Of a stretch of DNA of 64,000 bases, positions 42,516 to 51,582 are shown piece after piece. Below the pieces are notes generated by a model that saw only the letters and a program-made list of their open reading frames with translations, made no database searches and was not told the DNA's origin. This DNA is from Paraburkholderia sp. BL23I1N1. Lineage in GTDB: Bacteria > Pseudomonadota > Gammaproteobacteria > Burkholderiales > Burkholderiaceae. Location of the stretch: NCBI RefSeq assembly GCF_003610295.1, contig NZ_RAPV01000001.1, positions 3,348,001 to 3,412,000 of the forward strand, in the 5' to 3' direction. The position numbers and the translations under genes are program-made. Numbering within the stretch: position 1 is the first letter of the stretch; each line of letters begins with the position of its first letter.

Positions 42516-43993
42516 TGTCTTTTCATCACACCATGATGTTCAACCGCCTTTCGTGTTTCGCACTGGCCGCCGCCGCGCTTCTGTCCGCCTTGTCGGGTTG
42601 CACGGTCGGCCCGGATTATCACGGGGCGCCGCCGGTTGCGCGGGACGCCCAAAGCAGCGCGACCTTCGTGCGTGCGCCGGCCTCCGGCACGACTTCGACG
42701 CCCGCGCCGAACCAGTGGTGGCTCGCACTCAACGACCCGCAGCTGAACGACCTCATCGCCGCAGCCCTTGCACACAGTCCCGATGTGCATATCGCACAGG
42801 CGCGACTGCGGGAATCGCGTTCGCAGTTGCAGACGCAACGTGCCAACGCTCTACCGAAAGTCTCCGGGGATGCTGCCGCGCTGCGCATGCGCTCGCCTGA
42901 TCCGAGCTCGCTCAGTTCGGGAAGCGCCAGTAGTACATCGTCGGGTCACGGCCCGCTGCAGCTCTATACCGCGGGCTTCGATGCCACGTGGGAAATCGAC
43001 CTGTTCGGCGGCACGCGGCGCGCCATCGAAGCGGCATCGGCGGATGCGGAAGCTGTCGATGCCGATCTTGCGGACACCCAGGTGTCGCTCGCGGCCGAGG
43101 TGGCGCAGACCTACGTTGAACTGCGCGATCAGCAAACGCGGCTTGAACTCGCGCAGCGTCAGGCGGAGACCGAACAGAAAATGTTGACACTCACGCAGCA
43201 GCGCCGGGAGCGCGGCACGGCAGCGGATGTCGATGTCGAACGCCTGACCACGCAGGTTGAGAACACGCGCGCGACGCTGATGCCGCTCGACGCGCAAGTG
43301 ACCGATTCGCTCGACCGCCTCGCCGTGCTGACCGGTCGTGCGCCCGGCGCGCTGGACGAACAGCTGGCCGGCACGCGGCCGCTGCCGGCGTTGCCCGAGA
43401 CGGTCGCCATTGGCGATCCGTCGGCGATGTTGCAGCAGCGTCCCGACATTCGCGCGGCGGAACGGCGGCTTGCGTCGAGCAATGCGCAGATCGGCGAACA
43501 CATTGCGGATTTTTTCCCGAAGGTAACGCTGTTTGGCGATATCGGCTTCAGCGCCGGCGATCCGGGTCACCTCGTACGAAAGAACAATTTCAGCTGGTTA
43601 GCCGCGCCATATCTGCAATGGAACGCGCTCGATTTTGGGCGCACGCTGGGCAGCGTGCACGCGGCTGAAGCATCGCGTGACGAAGCCGAGGCTCGTTATA
43701 CGAAGGCCGTGCTCGGCGCGCTGCAGGACGCGAACTCGTCGCTCTCGCGCTATGGGCATCAGCGCGAGCGTGTCGTCACGCTGCAAAAGGTGGAGGCATC
43801 CGCAAGTCACTCGGCCACGCTGATGCGGCAACGCTATTCCGCAGGCGTAGCCACGTTGATCGATCTGCTGGACACGCAGCGCGAAGAATTCACTGCGCAG
43901 CAGAATGTCGTCGCGGGACAGGCCGAGTTGCTCAAGGACTTTGTGTCGCTACAGAAAAGCCTCGGCATCGGCTGGCAAGCGCAGCAAGGTTAG
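42515..43993 (+). CDS. outer-membrane efflux lipoprotein, NodT family
   Basis: A 492-residue TolC-like channel. The lipobox LSGC gives lipid attachment at Cys29. Two repeats of outer-membrane factor helices follow: PQLNDLIAAALAHSPDVHIAQARLRE and the DPSAMLQQRPDIRAAERRLASSNAQIG region, with the plug-like GYFPKV equivalent as ADFFPKVTLFGDIG. It completes the tripartite pump with the preceding adaptor and exporter. Confidence 0.93.
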   Translation: MSFHHTMMFNRLSCFALAAAALLSALSGCTVGPDYHGAPPVARDAQSSATFVRAPASGTTSTPAPNQWWLALNDPQLNDLIAAALAHSPDVHIAQARLRESRSQLQTQRANALPKVSGDAAALRMRSPDPSSLSSGSASSTSSGHGPLQLYTAGFDATWEIDLFGGTRRAIEAASADAEAVDADLADTQVSLAAEVAQTYVELRDQQTRLELAQRQAETEQKMLTLTQQRRERGTAADVDVERLTTQVENTRATLMPLDAQVTDSLDRLAVLTGRAPGALDEQLAGTRPLPALPETVAIGDPSAMLQQRPDIRAAERRLASSNAQIGEHIADFFPKVTLFGDIGFSAGDPGHLVRKNNFSWLAAPYLQWNALDFGRTLGSVHAAEASRDEAEARYTKAVLGALQDANSSLSRYGHQRERVVTLQKVEASASHSATLMRQRYSAGVATLIDLLDTQREEFTAQQNVVAGQAELLKDFVSLQKSLGIGWQAQQG

Positions 43994-44427
43994 CGCGCGG
44001 GCGCGGCCATTCTCGGAGCACCGCGTGGCCGCTCGGTTATCTCCCCGACTTCAGCTTGGCCCAATGCCGCGCACGGCAATGCTTCGCCTCCGGGCCACGG
44101 TGTTTACCTGCTGCAATCTTCAAAAAAACAGTTATTTCAGCTACGACTGCTGCACTAGCATAGCCTCCGAACAAAACAATAATCCGGCCGGCGTAGCGCA
44201 CTAAAGAACCTCAATCGACGCGCGGCCGCTCGACGAATCTTGGGGGCAATGATGGAAATCGCCGTTTTTTGCATCGTGCGGTCGCACTGCTATCTGTCCT
44301 GAGCCGCGGCGCCGATCGCGCGGTTCCATTCGCCACTTCTGGCATTTCGAAGACTCACCTGCTCGCTGACTTAAAAAGCAACGCGTGTGCATCCGCACGC
44401 CCTATTTCCGTCGACAAAAACCCTGCC
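43994..44427. other. intergenic region, no supported gene
   Basis: An AT-richer stretch (44100-44200) probably contains the chemoreceptor promoter. No clear sigma-28 or sigma-70 boxes were assigned and no terminator was seen after the channel gene. Confidence 0.4.
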
Positions 44428-46083
44428 ATGGCTCAAATCAACGTTTCCACCCGACTCGCACTCGGTTTCGGTACCGTCCTGGTGCTGCTCGTGGCCACTT
44501 CCTTAATGGGCATGGCCGGCGTTGCCAGCATTCGCGGCAAACTCGACGACATCGTTCAGGTACACAACGCCGAAACGGGATTCGCGACAAACCTGCGCGG
44601 CGCGGTCAACGGCATCGCCATCTCGATCCGCAACATGGCGCTGCTGACCGACGAGAATCAAGTGGCCAAGGAGCAAGCGTCCATCAAGCGGCAGGAAGCG
44701 GTGTATGCCGAGAATTATCAGGCGCTGGGTCGCATGTTCAGCGCGTCGCCGTTGACGACCGACGACGAGCGCCGTCTCCTCGCCCAGCTGAAGCAGGAAG
44801 AAGCGGCGACCTTGCCGCTGGTCGAGAAGGAAGCCATGAACTGGGCGCTAGCGAACGATCCGGACGCGACGGTCAAGGTGCTCGTCAACGAAGTGCGTCC
44901 GAAGCAGGTTGCCTGGCTGACCACCCTCAACGCGTTGCTCGCACTCGAACAAACCCGCAGCCGTGACGCAGCGAACGATGCCGCAACAACCTATGCCACG
45001 CTGCAGGCGGTGACCACGGGTGCGGTAATCGTTGCCTTGCTGATCGGCCTCACGGCAGCGGTGCTGATCACACGCAGCATACTCAGGCAGCTCGGCGCCG
45101 ACCCGGCCGAGGCGCAGCGCCTTGCCAGCGAGATCGCCGGCGGAAATCTCGCGGTGACGGTCAAACTGGGCAAGGGCGACGCGCATAGCCTGATGGCGTC
45201 GCTCGAGGCGATGCGTCTGCAATTGATGTCCATGGTCACGCAGATCAAGACCTCGGCCGAATTGATCGCCGTACACGCCGGGGAGATCGCCGACGGCAAC
45301 ACCGATCTTTCGAAGCGCACTGAGGAACAGGCGGCGTCATTGCAACAGACCGCCGCCAGCATGGCGGAATTGACTTCCACCGTCAGGCAGAACACCGAGG
45401 ACGCGATGCAGGCCAGCGCAATCGCGAACGCGGCTTCCGACACCGCGGTCCAGGGCGGCCAGGTCGTCGAGCGGGTGGTGACGACCATGCAGGACATCTC
45501 GACGAGTTCGTCGAGGGTCACTGAGATCATCGGCGTGATCGAAGGCATCGCCTTCCAGACCAATATTCTGGCGCTCAACGCTGCCGTCGAGGCGGCTCGC
45601 GCAGGCTCGCAAGGGCGCGGCTTCGCCGTGGTAGCGAGCGAAGTGCGCACGCTCGCGCAGCGCAGCGCGGATGCGGCCAAGGAGATCAAGGTGCTGATCG
45701 GCCAGTCGGCCGATCATGTTGAGGCCGGCTCGCAGCTGGTGGCCGATGCGGGTGCCACGATCGAGCAGGTCGTGCGATCGGTGCGTCAAGTAAGCGACTT
45801 CGTGAGCAAGATCGCGCTCGCATCCACCACGCAAAGAACGGGTATCGAGCACGTCAATCAGGCGGTTGCGGAAATGGAAAAAGTGACGCAGCAGAATTCG
45901 GTGCTGGTTGAGCAGGTTACGGCGGGCGCGCAGATCATGGCCGGACGGGCGAGCGTGCTGCGGGAGTCGGTCGCCGTCTTTACGGTTGGAGATCGGCGGG
46001 ACATGCTTGCCGCTGCTGGAATCAGCAACCACGACGACACGGGCATCGGTGGGACCTCCGGCTACGCCACAGTACACGTGTAA
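44428..46083 (+). CDS. methyl-accepting chemotaxis protein
   Basis: A 551-residue chemoreceptor. TM1 is [21 protein letters not shown] periplasmic four-helix-bundle domain spans about residues 35-190, followed by TM2 ([20 protein letters not shown]), a HAMP domain ([20 protein letters not shown]) and the cytoplasmic signalling coiled coil with the hairpin tip [23 protein letters not shown]. Methylation regions flank the tip. There is no CheR-binding pentapeptide at the C-terminus. The ATG at 44428 gives a normal length. The ligand is unknown. Confidence 0.93.
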   Translation: MAQINVSTRLALGFGTVLVLLVATSLMGMAGVASIRGKLDDIVQVHNAETGFATNLRGAVNGIAISIRNMALLTDENQVAKEQASIKRQEAVYAENYQALGRMFSASPLTTDDERRLLAQLKQEEAATLPLVEKEAMNWALANDPDATVKVLVNEVRPKQVAWLTTLNALLALEQTRSRDAANDAATTYATLQAVTTGAVIVALLIGLTAAVLITRSILRQLGADPAEAQRLASEIAGGNLAVTVKLGKGDAHSLMASLEAMRLQLMSMVTQIKTSAELIAVHAGEIADGNTDLSKRTEEQAASLQQTAASMAELTSTVRQNTEDAMQASAIANAASDTAVQGGQVVERVVTTMQDISTSSSRVTEIIGVIEGIAFQTNILALNAAVEAARAGSQGRGFAVVASEVRTLAQRSADAAKEIKVLIGQSADHVEAGSQLVADAGATIEQVVRSVRQVSDFVSKIALASTTQRTGIEHVNQAVAEMEKVTQQNSVLVEQVTAGAQIMAGRASVLRESVAVFTVGDRRDMLAAAGISNHDDTGIGGTSGYATVHV

Positions 46084-46107
46084 GCTATGCCGCAGGTCTA
46101 GTCCGAT

Positions 46108-46632
46108 CTAGGATGCGGGTGCATCGCCAGCGAAAGCCCAAGCCGCTTTGGGCTGAGGACGCAAGAGCAAATAGAACGCGACAAAGTGCGTGATCATCAG
46201 CAGAGGCACGTAGATGATCGGGATCGCGTAGGCGGCGCCCAGTTGCCCCGCCATTGCAGGAAGGTCAATCCGGACAGCGTGGTAATAGTCGACGATGATG
46301 TCGACGGCCCCCGCGAGATTGAAGGCGACCACGAAAAACCAGAAGAGCGGACGCATCCTGAAGGTGAGCAGCGCCAGCATGGCCAGCACGCCGGTTAGGA
46401 AGTCACCATAGGCGACGAACTGGGCAAAGCTGGCAGGCAGACTGGGGCCGACTACGCCGGGCAGGAGGAAGATCAGTCCGAAGAAGCGGAAGCTGTGCAG
46501 CGTAGCGATAGCGCGTTGCGCGTCGGGACGGTCCATCGACTTAAGCTTGGGCAGCATGTACGTGGCGAAGCAAAGCAGCCACGCGACGTAACCTAGAACG
46601 AGATGTATCTGGAAGACGGTTTCGGGTGACAT
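46108..46632 (-). CDS. integral membrane protein of unknown function
   Basis: A 174-residue protein with about five transmembrane helices: residues 8-28, 47-67, 72-90, 92-115 and 135-158. Features are QIHLVLGYVAWLLCFATYMLP, SFRFFGLIFLLPGVVGP and GAAYAIPIIYVPLLMITHFVAFYLLL. Histidines within helices could bind haem, but there is no defined motif. It is divergent from a LysR gene and probably its target. Confidence 0.8.
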   Translation of the reverse strand: MSPETVFQIHLVLGYVAWLLCFATYMLPKLKSMDRPDAQRAIATLHSFRFFGLIFLLPGVVGPSLPASFAQFVAYGDFLTGVLAMLALLTFRMRPLFWFFVVAFNLAGAVDIIVDYYHAVRIDLPAMAGQLGAAYAIPIIYVPLLMITHFVAFYLLLRPQPKAAWAFAGDAPAS

Positions 46633-46754
46633 GCAGAACTCCTATTGGGAGGCCATCGGCGTCGACGGCCTCGACATTGGCGAGACTCCTGATTCACAAG
46701 CCGATTCTAGGACCGCATCCGACGAGCGACTATTCGCGATAATATTGATGGGTT

Positions 46755-47666
46755 ATGAAGCAAAACTTCACAGTCCGCCAAGGCGCGCTCGACGGTGTCG
46801 AGGCGTTCCTGAGCGTTGCCCGGCACCGCAGTTTCCGCAGAGCGGCTGCGGATCTCGGCGTGACGCCCTCGGCGATCAGCCAGACGATACGCGCACTCGA
46901 GGCGCGCGTAGGCGTGGCGCTGTTCATACGTACAACGCGGAGTGTCGGCCTGACCGAAGCCGGCGAACAATTCCTTTTGCGAGCCAAGCCCGCCTTCGAA
47001 GAACTCGTTGCGGCAAGCGGGGTTGCGCGCGAACTCGGGGAGCGGCCGACCGGACTGCTGCGCCTTTCGGTGCCGAGCGCGGCTGTGCCGACTGTGTTGC
47101 AGCCCCTGATCGCATCCTTCTGTCAGGCCTATCCCGAGGTCGAGGTTGAGATCGTCGCCAGCGCGGAGTTGATCGACATCGCGGCCGAAGGGTTTGACGC
47201 AGGCGTGCGGATGGGCCAGTTCATTGCCGCCGACATGGTTGCTGTACGACTGACGCCGCCGTTCCGATTCGAGGTTGTTGGCAGCCCCGATTATCTGCGT
47301 CGACGAAACCGGCCGGAGCGCATCGACGATCTGCGTGACCACACCTGCCTGCGCATACGTCGCTCGAACGGCTCGATCGCACCTTGGCCCTTTGTCGACG
47401 GCGATAAGACCGTTGAGGCAATCGTCTCCGGGACGCTAATCGCGCACGACTACCCCACGATCCTCGGCGCGGCGATTCAAGGCGTGGGACTTGCGCAATT
47501 GCCCGGGCCGCTTGCGGCTGCGCCGATTGCCGACGGCCGGTTGCAAGCGCTGCTGACGCCCTTCGCCGCCACAGCGCCGGGGATTTTTCTGTACCACTCA
47601 GGAAGACACCAGGTCTTGCCCAAACTGCGCGCATTCATCGAGCACGTTAAATACCGTGGCAAGTAG
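46755..47666 (+). CDS. LysR-family transcriptional regulator
   Basis: A 303-residue LTTR. The N-terminal HTH is LDGVEAFLSVARHRSFRRAAADLGVTPSAISQTIRALEARVGVALFIRTTRSVGLTEAG. The C-terminal effector domain has typical periplasmic-binding-like strands (LLRLSVPSAAVPTVLQPLI). It is divergent from the membrane protein gene, with 122 nt between. The ATG has only a weak ribosome site. Confidence 0.92.
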   Translation: MKQNFTVRQGALDGVEAFLSVARHRSFRRAAADLGVTPSAISQTIRALEARVGVALFIRTTRSVGLTEAGEQFLLRAKPAFEELVAASGVARELGERPTGLLRLSVPSAAVPTVLQPLIASFCQAYPEVEVEIVASAELIDIAAEGFDAGVRMGQFIAADMVAVRLTPPFRFEVVGSPDYLRRRNRPERIDDLRDHTCLRIRRSNGSIAPWPFVDGDKTVEAIVSGTLIAHDYPTILGAAIQGVGLAQLPGPLAAAPIADGRLQALLTPFAATAPGIFLYHSGRHQVLPKLRAFIEHVKYRGK

Positions 47667-47793
47667 AATTTTCCAACCGAAACTTTCCGCGCCTTACCGA
47701 TGACCGAGTTGGGAGGGAAATCCCCTCCTTACCAGGCATTTGGAAATATTTTCATCACTTACGCTGAGTGCTCAACTTGTAAGGAGATCAAGC

Positions 47794-48528
47794 ATGAGCA
47801 TACAAAGTGTGAGTGGTTCACAAGCAACCACGAATCTGCTGTCTGTCGGCGCCACGCGTCGCTCGACTAGCGGTGGCTGTGAAGCGGCGACGTCCTCGTC
47901 GTCTTCTTCGGCCAATTCGACGGACACGAATCCGCTGTTGTCGGCACTCGAGGCGGCGTTGTCGGCGCTCGGGATTGGCAGCACGTCGTCGACCACGGCT
48001 ACGTCGGGTACGTCGAGCACGACGGCTTCTTCGAGCACGTCCAGTACCGCAGCCTCTTCCACTGCTTCCACCGCCGCCACGATCGATTCATCGTCGACCA
48101 GTTCGGTTTCCGAATCATTACAGGCTTTTCTCGGGGCGCTGTTTCAGGCACTAGGATCGCTTCAGCAACCGGGCAATAGCGACAGTTCCATGTCTAACAG
48201 CACGAGCGGCTCGACGAACTCGATCGCGACTTCTTCCTATGGGGATATTGGTGGGGCGCTGAACGCGCTCGCGCAGGAACTCGGGTCAGGCTCTGGCAGC
48301 ACGGCGAGTTCGAGTACTACGTCCAGTACCTCGGACTCAAGCAGCAATTCCTCCTCGTCTTCTTCACAGTCGTCGACGCTGCAGACGGATTTTCAGGCGC
48401 TGTTGAGCTCACTCGGCGATAGCAGCTCAGGCACGTCGTTGCAGTCGTTCGTGCAGACGCTCGCGAACAACCTTAAGGGAAATTCGCATATGCAAACGGT
48501 CGGGAGCCTGGTGTCGACAACGGCTTAA
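47794..48528 (+). CDS. Ser/Thr-rich low-complexity protein
   Basis: A 244-residue protein dominated by Ser, Thr, Ala and Gly runs, with islands of amphipathic sequence: LLSALEAALSALGIG, SLQAFLGALFQALGSLQ, GDIGGALNALAQELG, LQTDFQALLSSLGD and LQSFVQTLANNLKG. The islands share a pattern of Leu/Ala heptads ending in Gly, suggesting short helices separated by flexible Ser/Thr linkers. There is no signal peptide. AAGGAG precedes the ATG, and a terminator follows, so it is a real gene. Function unknown; similar low-complexity proteins occur in Burkholderia. Confidence 0.8.
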   Translation: MSIQSVSGSQATTNLLSVGATRRSTSGGCEAATSSSSSSANSTDTNPLLSALEAALSALGIGSTSSTTATSGTSSTTASSSTSSTAASSTASTAATIDSSSTSSVSESLQAFLGALFQALGSLQQPGNSDSSMSNSTSGSTNSIATSSYGDIGGALNALAQELGSGSGSTASSSTTSSTSDSSSNSSSSSSQSSTLQTDFQALLSSLGDSSSGTSLQSFVQTLANNLKGNSHMQTVGSLVSTTA

Positions 48529-48554
48529 TGTAACGGATCCCGGTGGTTTTTCGT

Positions 48555-48595
48555 CCTTCCTGATGACTCCGTCAGGAAGGGCGGACGCCCGTTTT
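48555..48595 (+). terminator. double hairpin terminator
   Basis: CCTTCCTGA (48555-48563) pairs perfectly with TCAGGAAGG (48572-48580). Immediately after, GGGC-GGAC-GCCC (48579-48590) forms a short stem followed by GTTTT. It lies about 25 bp past the Ser/Thr-rich gene. Confidence 0.75.
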
Positions 48596-48655
48596 CCCGC
48601 CAGCGGTCATTCAGGAATTCGCACATAACCGACCGGCATACGTCGCCGCGGCTTA

Positions 48656-49984
48656 TCAGCTCTTTGGCAACCATACCCCGTGAAAACCAGCGGGAATGCG
48701 CCTGGGCAACGGTACGGTTGCGATCGGCGCGCTCTTTATATTCTTGCCGTCGAGAATGACCAGATCCGTGGTATCCGTTGCCTGGCGATAAACGCAGACG
48801 AGCAACCAGCCGTCGCCTTCGCCAGAGGATACAGAGCGCGGCACGAATACCGGTTCACCGTTCTGGTCGCCTTCCGGGACCCTGTACCGCTGTATCGAAT
48901 TGGACCTGAGATCATAGCGAACGACACCCCGAATCTCCGTGTTTGTCGGTTGCTCCGCAGCGTAGAGAAATCGATACGAACGGCCGGTTCGCCGTTCATC
49001 GATGCGAGGCAGTTCGATACAGATATCCGCGATTTGTCGTTCAGTCACGGTCCCCTTGTCGAGGTGAATGACGTAGCGCCACAGAACGCCAGGTGGGTTT
49101 TCCTCAAACACGAAGCCATCGGCCTCCAGACGAAAATATTTCGGATATCGAACGGCATCCAGAACAACTGTCGCCTTATCCGCGTCGTATGCGTTCACCA
49201 CATGCTGGATAAAACACGGCGCTATTTCAAACCAGCGCATCTCGCCGCCATGGCGAGGAATGACACCCAGCCGAGCCCTATGGTCGTCGCGCCAACGTAA
49301 TGGCATCCGAAAGCCACGGGATAGCATCGAGAAGTCGTACCCGACGTTGAGGTCCAGAAAGATACTGTGGGTAGCGGTGATGGCCATGTCGTGCATCATT
49401 GAGGGTGATGACATGTCGACGGCGACGTCGACGCCTGGCACACCTTCCGCGTCCGTCACTTCATAGCGCAAAAACGGTTTCTTCCAATCGACGCGAAAAC
49501 TCATGAGCTCGCCGGTCTGTGGGTCAACTTTGGGATGGGCCGTCATGCCGATTGCCAGTCCCTTGTGACGGCGGGTTGCGCCGAGCGTTTCAAGTTCGGC
49601 CGTCATGGCGAGCGGGGCACCGCCATCGGACAACGCCAGTATTTCGCCGGCGTGATTGAGCACATTCACGTTTGGATTCGTATCGAGCAGAGCCCGTGCG
49701 GCATCCGGGTCGTGTACGTCTGCCCAACGCCGTGTGCGCGCCCAGCGATTCCTGTAGCTCGTTGCGCGACCGTCCTGAAACGAGATGCCATGCAGCATGG
49801 CAGCTTCGGACCACCAGTCCAGCACGTTGTTTCCTATGAAGCGCCCACGCAAGGGGTTCGGCCCGTTGCGTACCAGTACGCCGTTCAGTTCTCGCGGAAT
49901 TGCTCCAATAACGGGAAGATCGACAAGTTCGACTTCGTCAACAACGGGCGCTGTTGCACCGGAGTTCAAATCGAATGTGGCCAT
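48656..49984 (-). CDS. carotenoid oxygenase-family protein
   Basis: A 442-residue seven-bladed propeller enzyme. The four Fe(II)-binding histidines are visible at His150 (GMTAHPKVD), His198 (MMHDMAIT), His261 (FIQHVVNAYD) and His435 (GFHGVWLP). The N-terminal GVLVRNGPNP is typical. Such enzymes cleave carotenoids or stilbenes/phenylpropenoids (lignostilbene dioxygenases). There are no carotenoid genes nearby, so an aromatic alkene is equally plausible. ATG 49984 is behind AAGGA. Confidence 0.92.
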   Translation of the reverse strand: MATFDLNSGATAPVVDEVELVDLPVIGAIPRELNGVLVRNGPNPLRGRFIGNNVLDWWSEAAMLHGISFQDGRATSYRNRWARTRRWADVHDPDAARALLDTNPNVNVLNHAGEILALSDGGAPLAMTAELETLGATRRHKGLAIGMTAHPKVDPQTGELMSFRVDWKKPFLRYEVTDAEGVPGVDVAVDMSSPSMMHDMAITATHSIFLDLNVGYDFSMLSRGFRMPLRWRDDHRARLGVIPRHGGEMRWFEIAPCFIQHVVNAYDADKATVVLDAVRYPKYFRLEADGFVFEENPPGVLWRYVIHLDKGTVTERQIADICIELPRIDERRTGRSYRFLYAAEQPTNTEIRGVVRYDLRSNSIQRYRVPEGDQNGEPVFVPRSVSSGEGDGWLLVCVYRQATDTTDLVILDGKNIKSAPIATVPLPRRIPAGFHGVWLPKS

Positions 49985-50070
49985 GCTGGTTGTCCTTTTT
50001 ATCCGCGCGTTGCCGGGCAAGCGTCGAGGCCGTTGCAGAAAAGAACGGCATTGCGGATGAATGTCAGGCG

Positions 50071-50394
50071 CTACTTACTACGCGCCACCGACACCAGTTT
50101 TTTTACACGTCGCGCCATGTTCACGAACACACCGTCGGACTTCTTCACAGACGGTCGTCTGTGCGGCATCTGCTGGAGGTCACGCCAGTCTTCTTCCAAC
50201 GCACGCGCATGATCGGCGGCGTCGAATGGCCACTCGACCACCACCGCTCTCAAGACTGTCGCGCGCGGGCCCGTCTCGGCGCTGTCCAGGTACGCGTTAA
50301 TCGCCGACGCCTCGTGCTCGGCCGCTCGCTGAGAATCGGCGACAATGAAATCGTTTAGTCCTTCGATATGGACGCACCATAACCGTTCGCTCAC
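50071..50394 (-). CDS. small protein of unknown function
   Basis: A 107-residue protein starting at GTG behind GGAG. It begins VSERLWCVHIEGLNDFIVADSQ and contains a helix rich in Ala/Glu (AAEHEASAINAYLDSAE) and the basic end MARRVKKLVSVARSK. Composition and codon use look coding. I do not know the family. It is on the same strand as the EPS genes but 59 nt after the ATP-grasp gene. The longer upstream frame to an ATG at 50499 overlaps that gene. Confidence 0.6.
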   Translation of the reverse strand: MSERLWCVHIEGLNDFIVADSQRAAEHEASAINAYLDSAETGPRATVLRAVVVEWPFDAADHARALEEDWRDLQQMPHRRPSVKKSDGVFVNMARRVKKLVSVARSK

Positions 50395-50453
50395 GTCCTG
50401 TCTCCGTATGGGGCTTTGAATCGCCAGTGACCACGCCCTCGCGGCTTGCCCAA

Positions 50454-51515
50454 TCAAGCCACAGTGATTAGCCGCTCCCATTTCAAGTCCGAAAAACACG
50501 GTCCTTGCGTGGCTTCACTGAACTTCACGTCGTTGTGTTCGCCGTTCCATTCCATGACCTGAACATTTTCGTCCGCATCGACGGTCACATCCCATCCTAT
50601 GCATCGGGCGAAGGGGATCTTCTGATGCAGATCGAGGACCATCGCAACGCATTGCGCAAATGCCGGGATTTTGACGCCCGAGAAGCGGACTCCGGAATCT
50701 GGATGCGCTTCAGTCGCACCCCAGTCATTCATGTAACCCTCACGACCCAGTTCGCCGGTAGTCAGATCGACCGGTACGCAGACATCGCGATCACTTTGAA
50801 CATGCGTATCTTCCGCTCTTCCGAGCCGCAAAAAACAGGCTCGAATCGTGATACCGCCGGCGTTGTCCACAACCGTGGTAAAGCGCAACGTGGCAACCGG
50901 CTTTGAAGCAAAGACATTGAACACGCGGTGCTGAGTGATGAATTTCTGAATAACGCCATTGCCAAGCGATTTGATGGCTTCGCGGTCGAAGTCCTCTCTA
51001 TTGAAGATGGTCACACCCTTGCCTTGCCCGGAGCCGTCCAGCTTGAACACGACTCTTTCGCCCTGCCCGAACACGACGCTCTCGAGTTCACGCTCTGGAA
51101 TCACAACGTTTTTGTCCGTGAAAAACAGGCCATTGGCGAAATAGGCGACGTCTGGAAACGCGTCGCTGCCGAAGATCGGCCGCGATATCGACTTCAGGTC
51201 GGATAGCTTTCCGTAAGAGCCTTTCATGCTGGGCACCACCACGCTCCCGTAGTAGTTGTCCGGAATCCACCCTTCCTTGAACGTTCTACTGAACGCGGTG
51301 TAGACGCGGAGCCACGGCGCGTAGACGGCGTTCCCAAACACGTCGCGCGCATAGGTATCGGCCAGCTTCAGATTCGCCGGGTCGGCCTTTCCGTACTTCT
51401 GCTCCAGAGACTGCAGAACTCGCCCGGCCTGGGCGCCTTGATCCCGGTGAAACTTGAATTGCGCGGCCCTTTTTAACGACCGTCTGACTACGCGCTCAAC
51501 ATCGAATGACATCAT
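50454..51515 (-). CDS. sugar-transfer-associated ATP-grasp protein
   Basis: A 353-residue protein with the ATP-grasp core: VVFKLDGSGQGKGVTIF (ATP-lid and Lys), GVIQKFITQH, ATLRFTTVVD and the metal site GWDVTVDADENVQVMEWNGEHN (Asp, Glu, Asn). These proteins occur in polysaccharide gene clusters (PF14397-like) and may attach amino acids or other acids to sugars by amide or ester ligation. It sits 67 nt after the initiating glycosyltransferase gene in the same operon. The modification it performs is unknown. Two adjacent ATGs exist. Confidence 0.87.
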   Translation of the reverse strand: MMSFDVERVVRRSLKRAAQFKFHRDQGAQAGRVLQSLEQKYGKADPANLKLADTYARDVFGNAVYAPWLRVYTAFSRTFKEGWIPDNYYGSVVVPSMKGSYGKLSDLKSISRPIFGSDAFPDVAYFANGLFFTDKNVVIPERELESVVFGQGERVVFKLDGSGQGKGVTIFNREDFDREAIKSLGNGVIQKFITQHRVFNVFASKPVATLRFTTVVDNAGGITIRACFLRLGRAEDTHVQSDRDVCVPVDLTTGELGREGYMNDWGATEAHPDSGVRFSGVKIPAFAQCVAMVLDLHQKIPFARCIGWDVTVDADENVQVMEWNGEHNDVKFSEATQGPCFSDLKWERLITVA

Positions 51516-51582
51516 TTCGATCCCGCAGCTATTCGACTCATGCCTACTTCCTGTACTGTATTACTGGGACCTCGATCTAAGC

